A stretch of DNA of 64,000 bases from UBA3537 sp049889395 (GTDB lineage Bacteria > Bacteroidota > Bacteroidia > Flavobacteriales > Flavobacteriaceae). The notes under the pieces were generated by a model. The model did not search any database. It had not been told where the DNA came from and saw only the letters and a program-made list of their open reading frames with translations. The stretch is from NCBI GenBank assembly GCA_049889395.1, contig JBMHDM010000011.1, positions 62,001-126,000 on the forward strand, in the 5' to 3' direction. How positions within the stretch are numbered: position 1 is the first letter of the stretch; every line of letters starts with the position of its first letter. Positions 1 to 9,079 of this stretch are shown piece by piece. The position numbers and the translations under genes were made by a program.

Positions 1-747
1 CTTGAGCGTTTCTGGAATAGCTGTTATGGAAGTGCCGTGAAGCGAAGTAAATACAACTTTAAGTTGTGCTCTGTTTGTATTGGTGTTTAATTGAAGTTTT
101 CCATTTTTGACGGATTCGTTTATAAAAAGATTATCAATTGACTCACCTATAAAATGAATTAAGTGTTCTTTTGAAGAAAAATTAATATCTGAAAAATTTA
201 AGTTATTAATTATTTCTATTATTGCTTTGTCGTGAGGGGGGACGAGTTGCCCACCATCTTTCCAATACACTTTGTATCCGTTATATTCTGGAGGATTATG
301 CGATGCTGTCAATACAATACCACAATGACAATTCAATTGTTTTAGAGCAAAAGACAACTCGGGTGTTGGTCTCAAATCTTCAAAAAGAAAAACCTTGATA
401 CCGTTTGCAGAAAATACATCAGCAACAACTTTGGCAAATTGTTTACTATTGTGTCGGCAATCATAAGCAATTACAACTTTTAATTCATCATTAGGGTAAA
501 TTGCTTTTAAATAATTTGAAAGCCCTTGCGTGTTTTTTCCAAGTGTGTATTTGTTGATACGATTGGTGCCAACACCCATTACACCACGCATGCCGCCAGT
601 ACCAAACTCGAGGTCTTTATAAAACCGATCCTCAAGCTCATCAGGATTGTTTTGAAGACTTTGAATTTCAGATTTTGTCTGCTGGTCAAAACAATCGCCT
701 AGCCAAATGGATATTTTCTCTTGAACTTCGGTACTAAAGTGAGTCAT
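1..747 (-). CDS. Phosphosugar mutase (phosphoglucomutase/phosphomannomutase), N-terminal part
   Basis: This gene runs off the left edge; only the first 249 codons are visible. Reading the reverse complement from the ATG at 747 gives a protein beginning MTHFSTEVQEKISIW. It contains FGTGGMRG near residues 48-55 and TASHNPPEYNGYK near 148-159. The second motif is the metal-binding and phosphoserine loop of the alpha-D-phosphohexomutase superfamily, with Ser149 as the phospho-carrier. Such enzymes interconvert hexose 1- and 6-phosphates for glycogen, cell-wall and exopolysaccharide precursors in the cytoplasm. The length to the motif fits the roughly 570-residue bacterial PGM/PMM type. The glycosyltransferase upstream on the same strand is 60 nt away, so they may be co-transcribed. 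Whether glucose or mannose phosphate is preferred cannot be told from this part. Confidence 0.93.
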   Translation of the reverse strand, partial: MTHFSTEVQEKISIWLGDCFDQQTKSEIQSLQNNPDELEDRFYKDLEFGTGGMRGVMGVGTNRINKYTLGKNTQGLSNYLKAIYPNDELKVVIAYDCRHNSKQFAKVVADVFSANGIKVFLFEDLRPTPELSFALKQLNCHCGIVLTASHNPPEYNGYKVYWKDGGQLVPPHDKAIIEIINNLNFSDINFSSKEHLIHFIGESIDNLFINESVKNGKLQLNTNTNRAQLKVVFTSLHGTSITAIPETLK

Positions 748-807
748 TGGTTGTAGTTAAAATGCAAATTTAGTCAAATGCAAAAATTTGAAATATATTT
801 TTTTAAA

Positions 808-1758
808 TTATAACACCTTGGTTTCTTCAAAAATATGATAGCGCGCTGTGTTGCGCCGCGATTGTAGGACAATTTCACCTAAAAATCCAGCCACAAAAAA
901 TTGAGTTCCAATAACCATTGTGGTCAGTGCTATAAAAAATTCTGGACGTTCAGTTATTAATCGAGCTGTCGGGTTTAAGTACAGTTTGTCTATGCCTAAA
1001 TACGCCGAAAATCCAAATCCAATAGCAAACATAATTACACCAAGAAATCCAAAGAAATGCATCGGCCTTTTGCCGAATCTTGAGGTGAACCATAGGGTTA
1101 ATAAATCTAGAAATCCATTAATAAATCGTTCCATACCAAATTTTGTTTTTCCATATTTACGGGCTTGATGCACGACTACTTTTTCTGTAATATTTTTGAA
1201 CCCAGCGTTGGCAGCCAACACGGGAATATATCGGTGCATTTCCCCATAAACCTCAATGGTTTTTACGACATCTTTACTGTAAGCCTTTAGACCACAATTG
1301 AAATCGTGCAAAGTTAAACCCGATACTTTTCGAGCAGCCCAATTGAATAATTTTGAGGGTAAATTCTTAGACCAATAGGAATCATAGCGTTTCTTTTTCC
1401 ATCCCGATACAATGTCCAATTTTTTAGTTTTAATTAGACTATAGAGCTCTGGAATTTCATCTGGGCTGTCTTGCAAATCAGCATCCATAGTAATGATTAC
1501 TTCTCCACAGGCACGCTTGAATCCTGCATGAAGCGCTTGTGATTTTCCAAAGTTTTTGGCAAAACGGATTCCTCGAACAGCGTTATTTTTTTGGGATAAT
1601 GTACTAATTATCTCCCAAGAACTATCGCGGCTACCATCATCAATAAACAGAAGCTCATAAGTTAATCCATTGGTTTGCATTGTTCTTGCAATCCAATCGT
1701 GAAGTTCTTCTAGAGAGTCTTGTTCATCCAAAAGAGGTATTACGACTGAAACGTCCAT
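808..1758 (-). CDS. Family 2 glycosyltransferase, DPM1/GtrB-like, membrane anchored
   Basis: 316 residues. An N-terminal GT-A domain starts MDVSVVIPLLDEQDS, has the nucleotide-binding FIDDGSRD (about 38-45) and the metal-binding MDADLQD (91-97). The C-terminus has two hydrophobic helices at about 233-257 and 275-299. This layout matches transferases that move a sugar from a nucleotide donor to polyprenyl phosphate (DPM1, ArnC and GtrB relatives), acting at the inner membrane. The upstream DUF4199 gene ends 33 nt before it and the phosphosugar mutase follows, so a three-gene transcript is plausible. The acceptor and sugar are not predictable. An open frame on the opposite strand at 920-1168 is a shadow. 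Confidence 0.9.
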   Translation of the reverse strand: MDVSVVIPLLDEQDSLEELHDWIARTMQTNGLTYELLFIDDGSRDSSWEIISTLSQKNNAVRGIRFAKNFGKSQALHAGFKRACGEVIITMDADLQDSPDEIPELYSLIKTKKLDIVSGWKKKRYDSYWSKNLPSKLFNWAARKVSGLTLHDFNCGLKAYSKDVVKTIEVYGEMHRYIPVLAANAGFKNITEKVVVHQARKYGKTKFGMERFINGFLDLLTLWFTSRFGKRPMHFFGFLGVIMFAIGFGFSAYLGIDKLYLNPTARLITERPEFFIALTTMVIGTQFFVAGFLGEIVLQSRRNTARYHIFEETKVL

Positions 1759-1790
1759 AGGGTTAACTTATAAGCCCCAAAAATATGAAA

Positions 1791-2321
1791 TTAAGCGTTG
1801 CTTTTGTCAGTTTTTTTAATGATAAGTGCAACGATTAAGCCAACAACCGCGTAAAAAGCTAATTGAAACACATAGGATTGCAATTGATTCCCAATCGAAT
1901 AATTATTCTTTTGACTGGCTTCGTCAATGGCTTTCTCTACAACTTCAGCTGGAGCGCCAAATCGTTCCATATTTTGTTTGGTGATTAATAGTATTTGTTC
2001 ATTCAAATAGGTTGCAGCTTCAGGATCTACAAAGTTAAAAATAACAATACTGATTAAAGAACTGATTCCAGTTCCAATGGCTACAGTAATGAAATAATTA
2101 ACAAAGGCATCTTTGAAACTGATATAACCGCCTGAATTGGCCTTAGCTCTGACGGCCGAAACGACCCCAAAGACTACGATTAAAACGAGCAGTCCAGTTC
2201 CCAGCCACCATTTGACCATTAAATCTAGATCAATGGCATAAATAAGAACAATGATAGCAGCTAAAGTCGCTCCTAGATACAGTCCTAAATTGGTTGAATT
2301 TGATTTTACAGTTGGTTCCAT
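1791..2321 (-). CDS. DUF4199 family membrane protein
   Basis: 176 residues with about four hydrophobic helices (near 13-31, 36-55, 75-95 and 150-172) and a charged loop containing NMERFGAPAEVVEKAIDEA. The pattern of two close N-terminal helices, then SFKDAFVNYF, then two more helices is typical of DUF4199 proteins, found almost only in Bacteroidota. They are commonly encoded next to a family 2 glycosyltransferase, as here. The function is unknown; a membrane partner of the downstream transferase is an inference from gene order only. Confidence 0.82.
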   Translation of the reverse strand: MEPTVKSNSTNLGLYLGATLAAIIVLIYAIDLDLMVKWWLGTGLLVLIVVFGVVSAVRAKANSGGYISFKDAFVNYFITVAIGTGISSLISIVIFNFVDPEAATYLNEQILLITKQNMERFGAPAEVVEKAIDEASQKNNYSIGNQLQSYVFQLAFYAVVGLIVALIIKKTDKSNA

Positions 2322-2408
2322 AGTAATGATATTTTTTGATTATGGTAATATGATGCAAGTTATCACAAAATGTTACAAAATCACTGAAAATAAAAAACAA
2401 ATTATCTG

Positions 2409-2438
2409 TTGTTAATTTATAAAATTTACGTAAATTTG
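2409..2438 (+). promoter_or_regulatory. Promoter of rpmE2
   Basis: TTG at 2409-2411, then 19 nt, then TAAATTTG at 2431-2438. This is an exact match to the Bacteroidota vegetative promoter (TTG, about 19 nt, TAnnTTTG). The L31 start codon lies 29 nt downstream. Confidence 0.75.
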
Positions 2439-2467
2439 CCATTCGAAAAATCGAAACAATTAACGCG

Positions 2468-2719
2468 ATGAAAAAAGGAATACATCCAGACAATTACAGA
2501 CTTGTAGCTTTTAAAGACATGTCCAATGACGACGTTTTTGTAACCAAGTCCACAGCAGACACCAATGAAACTATTGAAGTAGATGGTGTTGAATATCCCC
2601 TTGTAAAGCTTGAAATTTCAAGAACATCACATCCATACTACACTGGTAAATCCAAGTTAGTTGATACCGCTGGGCGTATCGATAAATTCAAAACTAAGTA
2701 CGCCAAATTTAAAAAATAA
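2468..2719 (+). CDS. rpmE2: 50S ribosomal protein L31, type B
   Basis: 83 residues beginning MKKGIHPDNYR and including SRTSHPYYTGKSK and RIDKFKTKY, the signature of L31. The protein contains no cysteine, so it is the zinc-free (C-minus, type B) form rather than the four-Cys zinc ribbon form. L31 bridges the two ribosomal subunits at the central protuberance. The gene is single, with its own promoter (2409-2438) and terminator (2745-2771). In bacteria that have both forms, type B is often induced under zinc starvation; nothing in this upstream region shows a Zur-type operator, so it is probably the constitutive copy. Confidence 0.97.
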   Translation: MKKGIHPDNYRLVAFKDMSNDDVFVTKSTADTNETIEVDGVEYPLVKLEISRTSHPYYTGKSKLVDTAGRIDKFKTKYAKFKK

Positions 2720-2744
2720 CGGACGTCCTTCATTGATAATATTG

Positions 2745-2771
2745 AGCCTTTCTGAAATGAAAGGCTTTTTT
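2745..2771 (+). terminator. Rho-independent terminator after rpmE2
   Basis: Perfect 8-bp stem AGCCTTTC (2745-2752) with GAAAGGCT (2759-2766), a 6-nt loop, followed by a T run. Confidence 0.85.
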
Positions 2772-2797
2772 ATTACTTTTACATAAATAATTTTTTA

Positions 2798-3973
2798 ATG
2801 AATTATATTCTTTTTGATGGACCTTTTCGAGAGTCATTGATGCCTTTTACACTCACTCGTCCAGTTGCCGACATTAGAGTTGGAATCTTGACTATTCGTG
2901 AAAAATGGGAAAATTATTTAGGGTTTACGACTACGACGGTCACTGAAGATTATTTGTCTGACAAATTCCCCATGGTAGAAATGGATCAAAATATCATGAT
3001 CAATGGAGCTTACATTCCTAGCGAATCTCTTGTGGCGCTAATTCAACATCTCAAACCCAAAGAAGCCATTTTAGATGGCGATCATGTGGTAGCTTTTGTA
3101 GCGTCAGCGGATGAAATGGACATTGATTTTAATTCTTACAAAACCATCTCATGCCCTGATGATGTGATAGTTATCAGGAATACTTGGGATATTTTTAAGT
3201 TCAATGGCGAGGCCATCATTGCGGACTTTAAACGTTTAACAGAAGGCCGACAATCGGAACCTATTCCAGAAAAAACAGTCACATTTAATGCCGATCAAAT
3301 TTTTATTGAAGAAGGCGCTAACCTTCCATTTTGTGTTCTGAATGCCAATGACGGACCAATTTATATTGGTAAAAATGCTACTATAATGGAAGGCAGCTTG
3401 ATAAGGGGCCCTTTCTCTTTGGGAGAGCACTCAACACTCAAAATGGGAGCTAAAATTTATGGACCAACCACCATTGGCCCACATTGTAAGGTTGGGGGAG
3501 AAGTGAATAATTCAGTGTTTTTTGGTTTTACAAATAAAGCACATGATGGCTTTTTAGGCAATTCGGTTATTGGGGAATGGTGTAATTTAGGGGCTGACAC
3601 CAACACATCTAACCTCAAGAACAATTATGCTGAAGTAAGATTATGGAGTTACTATACTGAAAATTTTGCGAAAACAGGACTTCAGTTTTGTGGATTAATG
3701 ATGGGAGATCACAGTAAATGCGGAATCAATACGATGTTTAATACTGGAACTGTTGTGGGTGTTAGTGCTAACATTTTTGGAAGTGGGTTCCCAAGAAATT
3801 TTGTCCCAAGTTTCAGCTGGGGCGGGGCTTCAGGACTATCAACCTACAAAACCACTAAAGCATTTGAGGTCGCCGCCGTGGTAATGAAACGTCGTCAACA
3901 AGAATTTACATCAAATGACGCTGCTATTTTGGAACATGTTTTTGAATGGACCAAACAATATAGACCAAATTAA
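2798..3973 (+). CDS. GlmU-family sugar-1-phosphate nucleotidyltransferase-like protein
   Basis: 391 residues. The N-terminal third resembles a nucleotidyltransferase fold but begins LFDGPFRESLMPFTLTRPVADIRVG and lacks the usual GxGTRxxP loop. The C-terminal part (about 165-345) has imperfect hexapeptide repeats (IYIGKNATIMEGSLIRGP, GAKIYGPTTIGPHCKVGG) forming a left-handed beta helix. This is the Bacteroidota GlmU-family protein usually annotated beside the real GlmU. Because the pyrophosphorylase loop is missing, true UDP-GlcNAc synthesis is doubtful; an acyltransferase or regulatory role is possible. Its last 4 nt overlap the convergent binding-protein gene. Confidence 0.85.
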   Translation: MNYILFDGPFRESLMPFTLTRPVADIRVGILTIREKWENYLGFTTTTVTEDYLSDKFPMVEMDQNIMINGAYIPSESLVALIQHLKPKEAILDGDHVVAFVASADEMDIDFNSYKTISCPDDVIVIRNTWDIFKFNGEAIIADFKRLTEGRQSEPIPEKTVTFNADQIFIEEGANLPFCVLNANDGPIYIGKNATIMEGSLIRGPFSLGEHSTLKMGAKIYGPTTIGPHCKVGGEVNNSVFFGFTNKAHDGFLGNSVIGEWCNLGADTNTSNLKNNYAEVRLWSYYTENFAKTGLQFCGLMMGDHSKCGINTMFNTGTVVGVSANIFGSGFPRNFVPSFSWGGASGLSTYKTTKAFEVAAVVMKRRQQEFTSNDAAILEHVFEWTKQYRPN

Positions 3974-5592
3974 TTTTTTTGCACCCTTTTTAAATCTAGT
4001 AAATTGGTAGCATTTACCCCTAAACCAATGATATGCTTTTGTGTCAAACGAACCACTTCGTCGTAAAACAAAATCACCACTGGGGCCTCATCGATTACTA
4101 ATCGATCCATTTTTCTATATAAATCAACTCTCTTTTTTAGGTTTATTTCATTCATTGAAGCATCATACATTGAATCAAATTCTTTGTTTGTAAAGTGGGT
4201 ATAATTAGGGCCACTTGGTGTAAAATTTTTGCTATAAAATAACGATAAGTAGTTTTGTGCATCGGGGTAATCTGCCACCCAGCTTGCTCGAAATAGATCT
4301 GTTTTTCCGTTCGCTTTCGCCGATTTTAGGGCAGAAGCTGGCATAACATCTATTTTTACATCCAAACCAATATCTGTCAATGATCTTTGAATAAACTCAC
4401 AAAAGCTTAAATAGTTTTCATTCGTGGCAATAGTGACTGATGGGTTTTGTATCCCTGTTTCTGTTTTAAATTGGTTAATGAGTTGTTTGGCTTTTTTGGG
4501 GTCGTATGAAAACCCAATTGAATCATTGGAGCCCTCTAATCCGATAGGGATAACGCCTCCTTGACCCGGTATTCCAATACCATTACGAAGATAGTCGATC
4601 ATTTTTTGTCTATCAAAACCATAATTAAAAGCCTTTCTAAGTACTTTACTTTGTACCGCTTTGACATCAGATTCCATGAAAAAGCCCAAATACTCCGTAT
4701 TCAAGTAGGGGGCTTTTGCCATTTTAATGATGTCTCGATATTTGTGGTTTAATGTTCCATCAGAGTTCAAGATATCGTCCTTATAACTCGCATCTAATCC
4801 AGAAACAAAATCTAAATTCCCCTGAATAAATTGGAGATATTCACTTTGTTTGTTGGGAAGAAATGTAATGGCTATAGCTTCCAAGTAGGGCAATTGATTA
4901 CCCTTTGAATCATATTCAAAATAGTTGGGGTTTCTTCGAAATACTAGTTTGTTGTTTTCTGACCAAGCTTTAAACAAAAAAGGTCCTGTTCCTATTGGAT
5001 TACTTCTAAAGTCGTGTGACGCATCTTCAACAATTTCTTTTGGGACTACACTACAATATTTCATGGTTAAAATGCCCAAAAATGCTGGAAAAGGTTGCTT
5101 GAGATTGATTTGAAGTGTGTAGTCATTTAAAATTTCAAAAGATTGAATTTGGTTGAAAACCCAACCGCCTGGAGATGCAATTTTCTCATCAAAAAGTCTG
5201 TTAAAACTAAACACAAAATCTTGAGCTTTGACTAATCTGGTTCGCTGGGCTCCAAAATTTTTATGTTGATGAAAATAAACATCAGATCTTAAGAAAAAGG
5301 TGTACTGCTTACCATCCTTCGAAATCTCCCACGCCTCAGCGATGCAAGGTTTGACAGTCATATCTTGCCCCATCTGAACCAAGCCATTAAAAAGCTGATT
5401 CACAGCCCATATATTGGCATTATCTTTGGCAAATGCTGGATCTAGACTACTAATATTTTTATGTTCGTTATACCGAAAAACAGAATTATCGTTGGTATTG
5501 TTAGATGAAGGCTGGCAACCGGTCTGAATAATCATCAGAACGGCTAAAAATAGAAGTTTTGGAATAAGGAACTTAAGTTGGTACTTTGTCAT
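3970..5592 (-). CDS. Peptide-type ABC transporter substrate-binding lipoprotein
   Basis: 540 residues of the family 5 extracellular solute-binding fold (DppA/OppA type). A lipoprotein signal ends in IQTGC, placing the lipidated Cys at residue 26. Typical stretches are NLDPAFAKDN-like SSLDPAFAKDNANIWAVNQL, GTGPFLFKAW and RKAFNYGFDR. It would bind oligopeptides or similar ligands outside the inner membrane. No permease or ATPase genes are near, so it is an orphan binding protein, as is common in Flavobacteriaceae. The gene converges on the GlmU-like gene (4-nt overlap) and is divergent from mtaB. Confidence 0.9.
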   Translation of the reverse strand: MTKYQLKFLIPKLLFLAVLMIIQTGCQPSSNNTNDNSVFRYNEHKNISSLDPAFAKDNANIWAVNQLFNGLVQMGQDMTVKPCIAEAWEISKDGKQYTFFLRSDVYFHQHKNFGAQRTRLVKAQDFVFSFNRLFDEKIASPGGWVFNQIQSFEILNDYTLQINLKQPFPAFLGILTMKYCSVVPKEIVEDASHDFRSNPIGTGPFLFKAWSENNKLVFRRNPNYFEYDSKGNQLPYLEAIAITFLPNKQSEYLQFIQGNLDFVSGLDASYKDDILNSDGTLNHKYRDIIKMAKAPYLNTEYLGFFMESDVKAVQSKVLRKAFNYGFDRQKMIDYLRNGIGIPGQGGVIPIGLEGSNDSIGFSYDPKKAKQLINQFKTETGIQNPSVTIATNENYLSFCEFIQRSLTDIGLDVKIDVMPASALKSAKANGKTDLFRASWVADYPDAQNYLSLFYSKNFTPSGPNYTHFTNKEFDSMYDASMNEINLKKRVDLYRKMDRLVIDEAPVVILFYDEVVRLTQKHIIGLGVNATNLLDLKRVQKN

Positions 5593-5637
5593 TAGAACAG
5601 TTCGTTGTAAATTTGCTCACTTTGTAAATGTACAAGA

Positions 5638-6975
5638 ATGATCGCAACAAAAAAAGTGGCTTTTTACACATTAGGGTGTAAATTGAATTTTTCAGAAACT
5701 TCGACTATTGCTAGAAATTTCGTTGATGAGGGATTTCAGCGTGTTGATTTTTCTGAAGTTGCAGACATTTATGTCATCAATACTTGTTCTGTTACTGAAA
5801 ATGCGGATAAACGATTTAAGTCCATCGTTAAACAAGCCCTTAAGTCTAATCCTAGTGCCTTTATCATTGCTATTGGTTGTTACGCTCAATTGCAACCCAA
5901 AGAATTAGCAGATATTAACGGAGTAGATTTGGTTTTAGGTGCTACCGAAAAATTTAAAATTACCGATTATATCAATGATTTAACCAAAAATGATATTGGC
6001 CATATTCATTCTTGTGAAATTGATGAAGCAGATTTTTATGTTGGTAGTTATTCTTTTGGAGATAGAACACGTGCTTTTTTAAAAGTTCAGGACGGCTGTG
6101 ACTATAAATGTACCTATTGTACTATTCCTTTGGCTAGAGGGATTTCCAGAAGCGATACTTTAAGTAATGTTTTGAAGAACGCCAAGGATATTTCGAATAA
6201 AGGGATTAAAGAAATTGTTTTAACGGGTGTCAATGTTGGAGATTACGGAAAAGGGGAGTTTGGAAACAAAAGACATGAACATACATTTTTTGATTTAGTC
6301 AAAGCCCTGGATCAAGTTCATGGTATAGAACGCTTAAGAATTTCTTCTATTGAGCCCAATCTTTTAAAAGATGAAACCATCAAATTTGTGTCCCAAAGCA
6401 GAAGATTTGTCCCTCATTTTCACATCCCTTTGCAAAGCGGAAGTAATGTACTTTTGAAACAAATGCGTCGCCGATATAACCGTGAGCTGTATCAAAATAG
6501 GGTTAAACATATAAAATCTGTTATGCCTCATGCTTGCATAGGTGTCGATGTCATTGTTGGTTTTCCAGGTGAAACGGAAGAATTATTTTTAGAAACGTAT
6601 AATTTTTTGAACGATTTGGATATATCATACCTGCATGTCTTTGCTTATTCAGAACGCCCCAAGACAATAGCCGCCGACATGAAAGATGTCGTTCCAAAAT
6701 CTATAAGAACCAAACGCAGTAAACTTTTGAGGGGACTTTCAGCCAAAAAGCGTAGAGCGTTTTATGAAAGTCAAATGGGGACATCACGCACTGTTTTGTT
6801 TGAAGGGGAAAACAAGCAAGGTTACATCCACGGGTTTACAGAAAACTACGTTAAGGTTAAAACAACTTGGAACCCTAGCTTAGTCAACACCTTACACCAA
6901 GTGGATTTGAAATCAATCGATACAGACGGATTGGTCCGATTTGAATTTGATTCTAGAGAAGTAGTGTATTCTTAA
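5638..6975 (+). CDS. mtaB: tRNA threonylcarbamoyladenosine methylthiotransferase MtaB
   Basis: 445 residues. The N-terminal UPF0004 domain has Cys14 (TLGCKLN), Cys50 (NTCSVT) and Cys81 (GCYAQ) for the auxiliary 4Fe-4S cluster. The radical SAM motif is CDYKCTYC with Cys154, Cys158 and Cys161. A TRAM-like C-terminal region follows. MtaB adds the methylthio group to t6A37 of tRNAs reading ANN codons, using S-adenosylmethionine. The choice of MtaB over MiaB or RimO rests on the KLNFSET start and the CTIPLARG sequence after the cluster motif. It overlaps the convergent acetyltransferase gene by 4 nt. Confidence 0.95.
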   Translation: MIATKKVAFYTLGCKLNFSETSTIARNFVDEGFQRVDFSEVADIYVINTCSVTENADKRFKSIVKQALKSNPSAFIIAIGCYAQLQPKELADINGVDLVLGATEKFKITDYINDLTKNDIGHIHSCEIDEADFYVGSYSFGDRTRAFLKVQDGCDYKCTYCTIPLARGISRSDTLSNVLKNAKDISNKGIKEIVLTGVNVGDYGKGEFGNKRHEHTFFDLVKALDQVHGIERLRISSIEPNLLKDETIKFVSQSRRFVPHFHIPLQSGSNVLLKQMRRRYNRELYQNRVKHIKSVMPHACIGVDVIVGFPGETEELFLETYNFLNDLDISYLHVFAYSERPKTIAADMKDVVPKSIRTKRSKLLRGLSAKKRRAFYESQMGTSRTVLFEGENKQGYIHGFTENYVKVKTTWNPSLVNTLHQVDLKSIDTDGLVRFEFDSREVVYS

Positions 6976-7268
6976 ATCCTGATCCCTACAGGGAGCATGC
7001 TTTTATACCGTCTGTGACGTTTAATAAATTTTGCAATAGGAGGACTCGTGGGTACCACGCTGATGTTTTTGTTGTTAATGTCTTCCAAAACTATTTTTAG
7101 AAACTGTTCTTTGAATTCGTCAGAACTCAAACATTCGGGAATATTAAGTTTGGTAAGGAAAATTTTGCGTTCTTGTTGTGAATATTCGATTGTGGCCAAA
7201 TCGGAACCAATTTTGATTTCATATTGACGCAAAAAGGTGTTGTCGACAAGATTTGAAGCCTTTAGCAT
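6972..7268 (-). CDS. Small GNAT-like N-acetyltransferase domain protein
   Basis: 98 residues. The C-terminal part (NISVVPTSPPIAKFIKRHRRYKSML) matches the end of the compact YjdJ-type GNAT fold (usual form: VVPLCSFVAKYIERHPEY). The middle has IEYSQQERKIFLTKLNIPECLSSDEFKEQFLK, which corresponds to the strand and helix before the acetyl-CoA loop; the R/QxxGxG/A loop is degenerate. It may therefore bind acetyl-CoA weakly or act on an unknown substrate. It is a single gene that converges on mtaB. Confidence 0.72.
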   Translation of the reverse strand: MLKASNLVDNTFLRQYEIKIGSDLATIEYSQQERKIFLTKLNIPECLSSDEFKEQFLKIVLEDINNKNISVVPTSPPIAKFIKRHRRYKSMLPVGIRI

Positions 7269-7400
7269 TTGAGATAGTTTAGAGTGAAATACAATGCAAA
7301 TTTACAAAAAAAACTAATTTTACACTGAATTTTAACATTTTTACAATGTTTACATTAAATATTTGCTAATTTAGTAATGTAACTGATGGCCTATTTATAA

Positions 7401-8345
7401 ATGATAAACAAAAAAATTAACATGAATTTAAGTAAAAAATCCCTTGTTTACGGTCTTATTTTGATTTCTGTTGTGTTTTTTTCTTTGTCATTCCAAAAGC
7501 ATGATGATCTCGATAAAGAAACTTCTAATTTTGCATCAAGTTACAGAATTGATGCGCTTTCCATACCTGATGCACTCGACTTTTGTGGAGAATCGATGCC
7601 ACTTAATGTTCCAGATATAAGAGAAAAAATAGATCGTGAACTATTGGTTAATACCTACTGGCAGTCCAATGCACTGTTGCTTTTTAAGCGATCGAATAAG
7701 TACTTTCCAATCATTGAACCTATTCTTAAATCTTATGGCATCCCCGACGATTTTAAATATTTAGCACTTATAGAGAGTGGACTTATGAATGTAACTTCAC
7801 CGGCAGGTGCTAAAGGCTTTTGGCAAATAATGAAATCAACTGGCAAAGAATATGGTTTGGAAATTAATAGTAATGTGGATGAGCGTTATAATTTGATTTT
7901 ATCAACACAAGTTGCTTGTCAGTATCTTTCTGAAGCTAAATCCAAATTTGGCTCTTGGACTTTGGCAGCAGCAGCTTATAATGCTGGAATGCAAGGAATC
8001 GATAAAGAGCTAAAGCGTCAATCAGTAAATGGGTATTATGATTTGCTTCTGGGCGAGGAGACAGGGCGCTACATTTTCAGGATTGTAGCCCTCAAAGAGA
8101 TTTTGAATCACCCCAAGCGCTATGGATTTAACTTTGAGTCTAGTGATTTATATTCTTATGCCCTAACTTACACTGTTGAAGTAGATACTGCAGTGGCTGA
8201 TTTTGTATATTTCGCAAAACAATTTGGAATTAATTACAAACAATTAAAAATCCACAATCCTTGGTTAAGAGAAAAGTTTTTAAATAATAAATCTAGAAAA
8301 AAATACAGTATAGAAATTCCAGATTATAAATTCTACAATAACTAA
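7401..8345 (+). CDS. Membrane-bound lytic murein transglycosylase (SLT domain)
   Basis: 314 residues. A signal or anchor helix lies at about 15-31. The SLT domain follows: YLALIESGLMNV carries the catalytic Glu125, then SPAGAKGFWQIM and AAYNAGMQGI, the hallmark motifs of soluble lytic transglycosylase/MltD enzymes. These cleave peptidoglycan glycan strands to 1,6-anhydro ends in the periplasm. No LysM domain is present, although related MltD proteins have them. A second ATG at 7422 (MNLSKKSL) would give a more usual signal peptide and may be the real start. Confidence 0.92.
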   Translation: MINKKINMNLSKKSLVYGLILISVVFFSLSFQKHDDLDKETSNFASSYRIDALSIPDALDFCGESMPLNVPDIREKIDRELLVNTYWQSNALLLFKRSNKYFPIIEPILKSYGIPDDFKYLALIESGLMNVTSPAGAKGFWQIMKSTGKEYGLEINSNVDERYNLILSTQVACQYLSEAKSKFGSWTLAAAAYNAGMQGIDKELKRQSVNGYYDLLLGEETGRYIFRIVALKEILNHPKRYGFNFESSDLYSYALTYTVEVDTAVADFVYFAKQFGINYKQLKIHNPWLREKFLNNKSRKKYSIEIPDYKFYNN

Positions 8346-8348
8346 ATC

Positions 8349-8912
8349 TTAACGTCTTCTTCCGCCACGGCCTTGACCGTAGTGTTGGTTAGGGATAGTT
8401 GCTTTTTTCATCTGTTGTTTCATAATTTTAATCTGTTCCGAAAGCATATCTCTTTTATCCAAATCTTGCGCTTCTTTCAGCAAGCGTTGCGCTTCCATTT
8501 TACGACGCTTTGTAAAAGCTATACCTGCCAAGTTTAACTTGGCCATAGCCAGATCATGATCCATAGACAGCCCCAAACTGATTGCATTTTTAAAAAACTT
8601 TTCAGCAGCATTCATATTCGTTTGAGAAACCATAATACCTTTCAGAAAATTGTAATAACCGAGTTGCTTTTTGGTTAAAGCAGCGGGGGGGTTACTAATT
8701 TTGTTTAACCATTTCTCAGTACCTACGAAATCTTGTTTTCTTAACTTAAAAAAGGCCAATAGGATATATTCATTTCTGAAATATAAAAACAAAAATACCA
8801 ACCCAATGAGTAAGAACATTATTCCATTTCCGACATAAGTTTCCGTGAATTGGTAAATAGCATACCCCACAGATAGGATGAATAGGGCTAATTTTATATT
8901 TTTATTAAGCAT
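8349..8912 (-). CDS. Membrane-anchored TPR-like protein (DUF2892-like N-terminus)
   Basis: 187 residues with two hydrophobic helices at about 8-22 and 28-47, then a helical region with TPR character: GYYNFLKGIMVSQTNMNAAEKFFKNAISLGL and AMAKLNLAGIAFTKRRKMEAQRLLKEAQDL. The tail is basic and glycine-rich (GQGRGGRRR). It probably sits in the inner membrane with the repeats in the cytoplasm. It is conserved in Flavobacteriaceae but I know of no assigned function. It converges on the transglycosylase gene with 3 nt between stops. Confidence 0.7.
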   Translation of the reverse strand: MLNKNIKLALFILSVGYAIYQFTETYVGNGIMFLLIGLVFLFLYFRNEYILLAFFKLRKQDFVGTEKWLNKISNPPAALTKKQLGYYNFLKGIMVSQTNMNAAEKFFKNAISLGLSMDHDLAMAKLNLAGIAFTKRRKMEAQRLLKEAQDLDKRDMLSEQIKIMKQQMKKATIPNQHYGQGRGGRRR

Positions 8913-8975
8913 GATGTCTTTAATTTAGGCCACAAAAGTAATAAAAAACAAAACAAAATTATTTCAAAATAAGAT

Positions 8976-9005
8976 TTGTGCAACCAAAAACTCTTTGTAT
9001 ATTTG
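8976..9005 (+). promoter_or_regulatory. Promoter of rpmH
   Basis: TTG at 8976-8978, 19-nt spacer, TATATTTG at 8998-9005. This matches the Bacteroidota promoter consensus exactly. It leaves a leader of about 70 nt before the L34 start. Confidence 0.75.
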
Positions 9006-9079
9006 CACGACTTTAAGAAAAAATAAGTTAGCGAAAAGGAAAAAACCACGTTTCGCAAAATTTTTTAAGAATATAAACG

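Noticed and set aside
2230..2493. An 87-residue minus-strand open frame between DUF4199 and rpmE2
   Set aside because: It overlaps both the DUF4199 start and the rpmE2 promoter and start; composition is not protein-like.
6980..7000. Short palindrome (CCCTACAGGG) as a terminator between mtaB and the GNAT gene
   Set aside because: It lies inside the GNAT coding region and has no T run.
7385..7424. Sequence resembling the 24-bp photolyase element (ATAAACAAAAAAATTAAC)
   Set aside because: Similarity is limited to AT-rich parts, spans a start codon, and lacks a -7 box at the expected distance.
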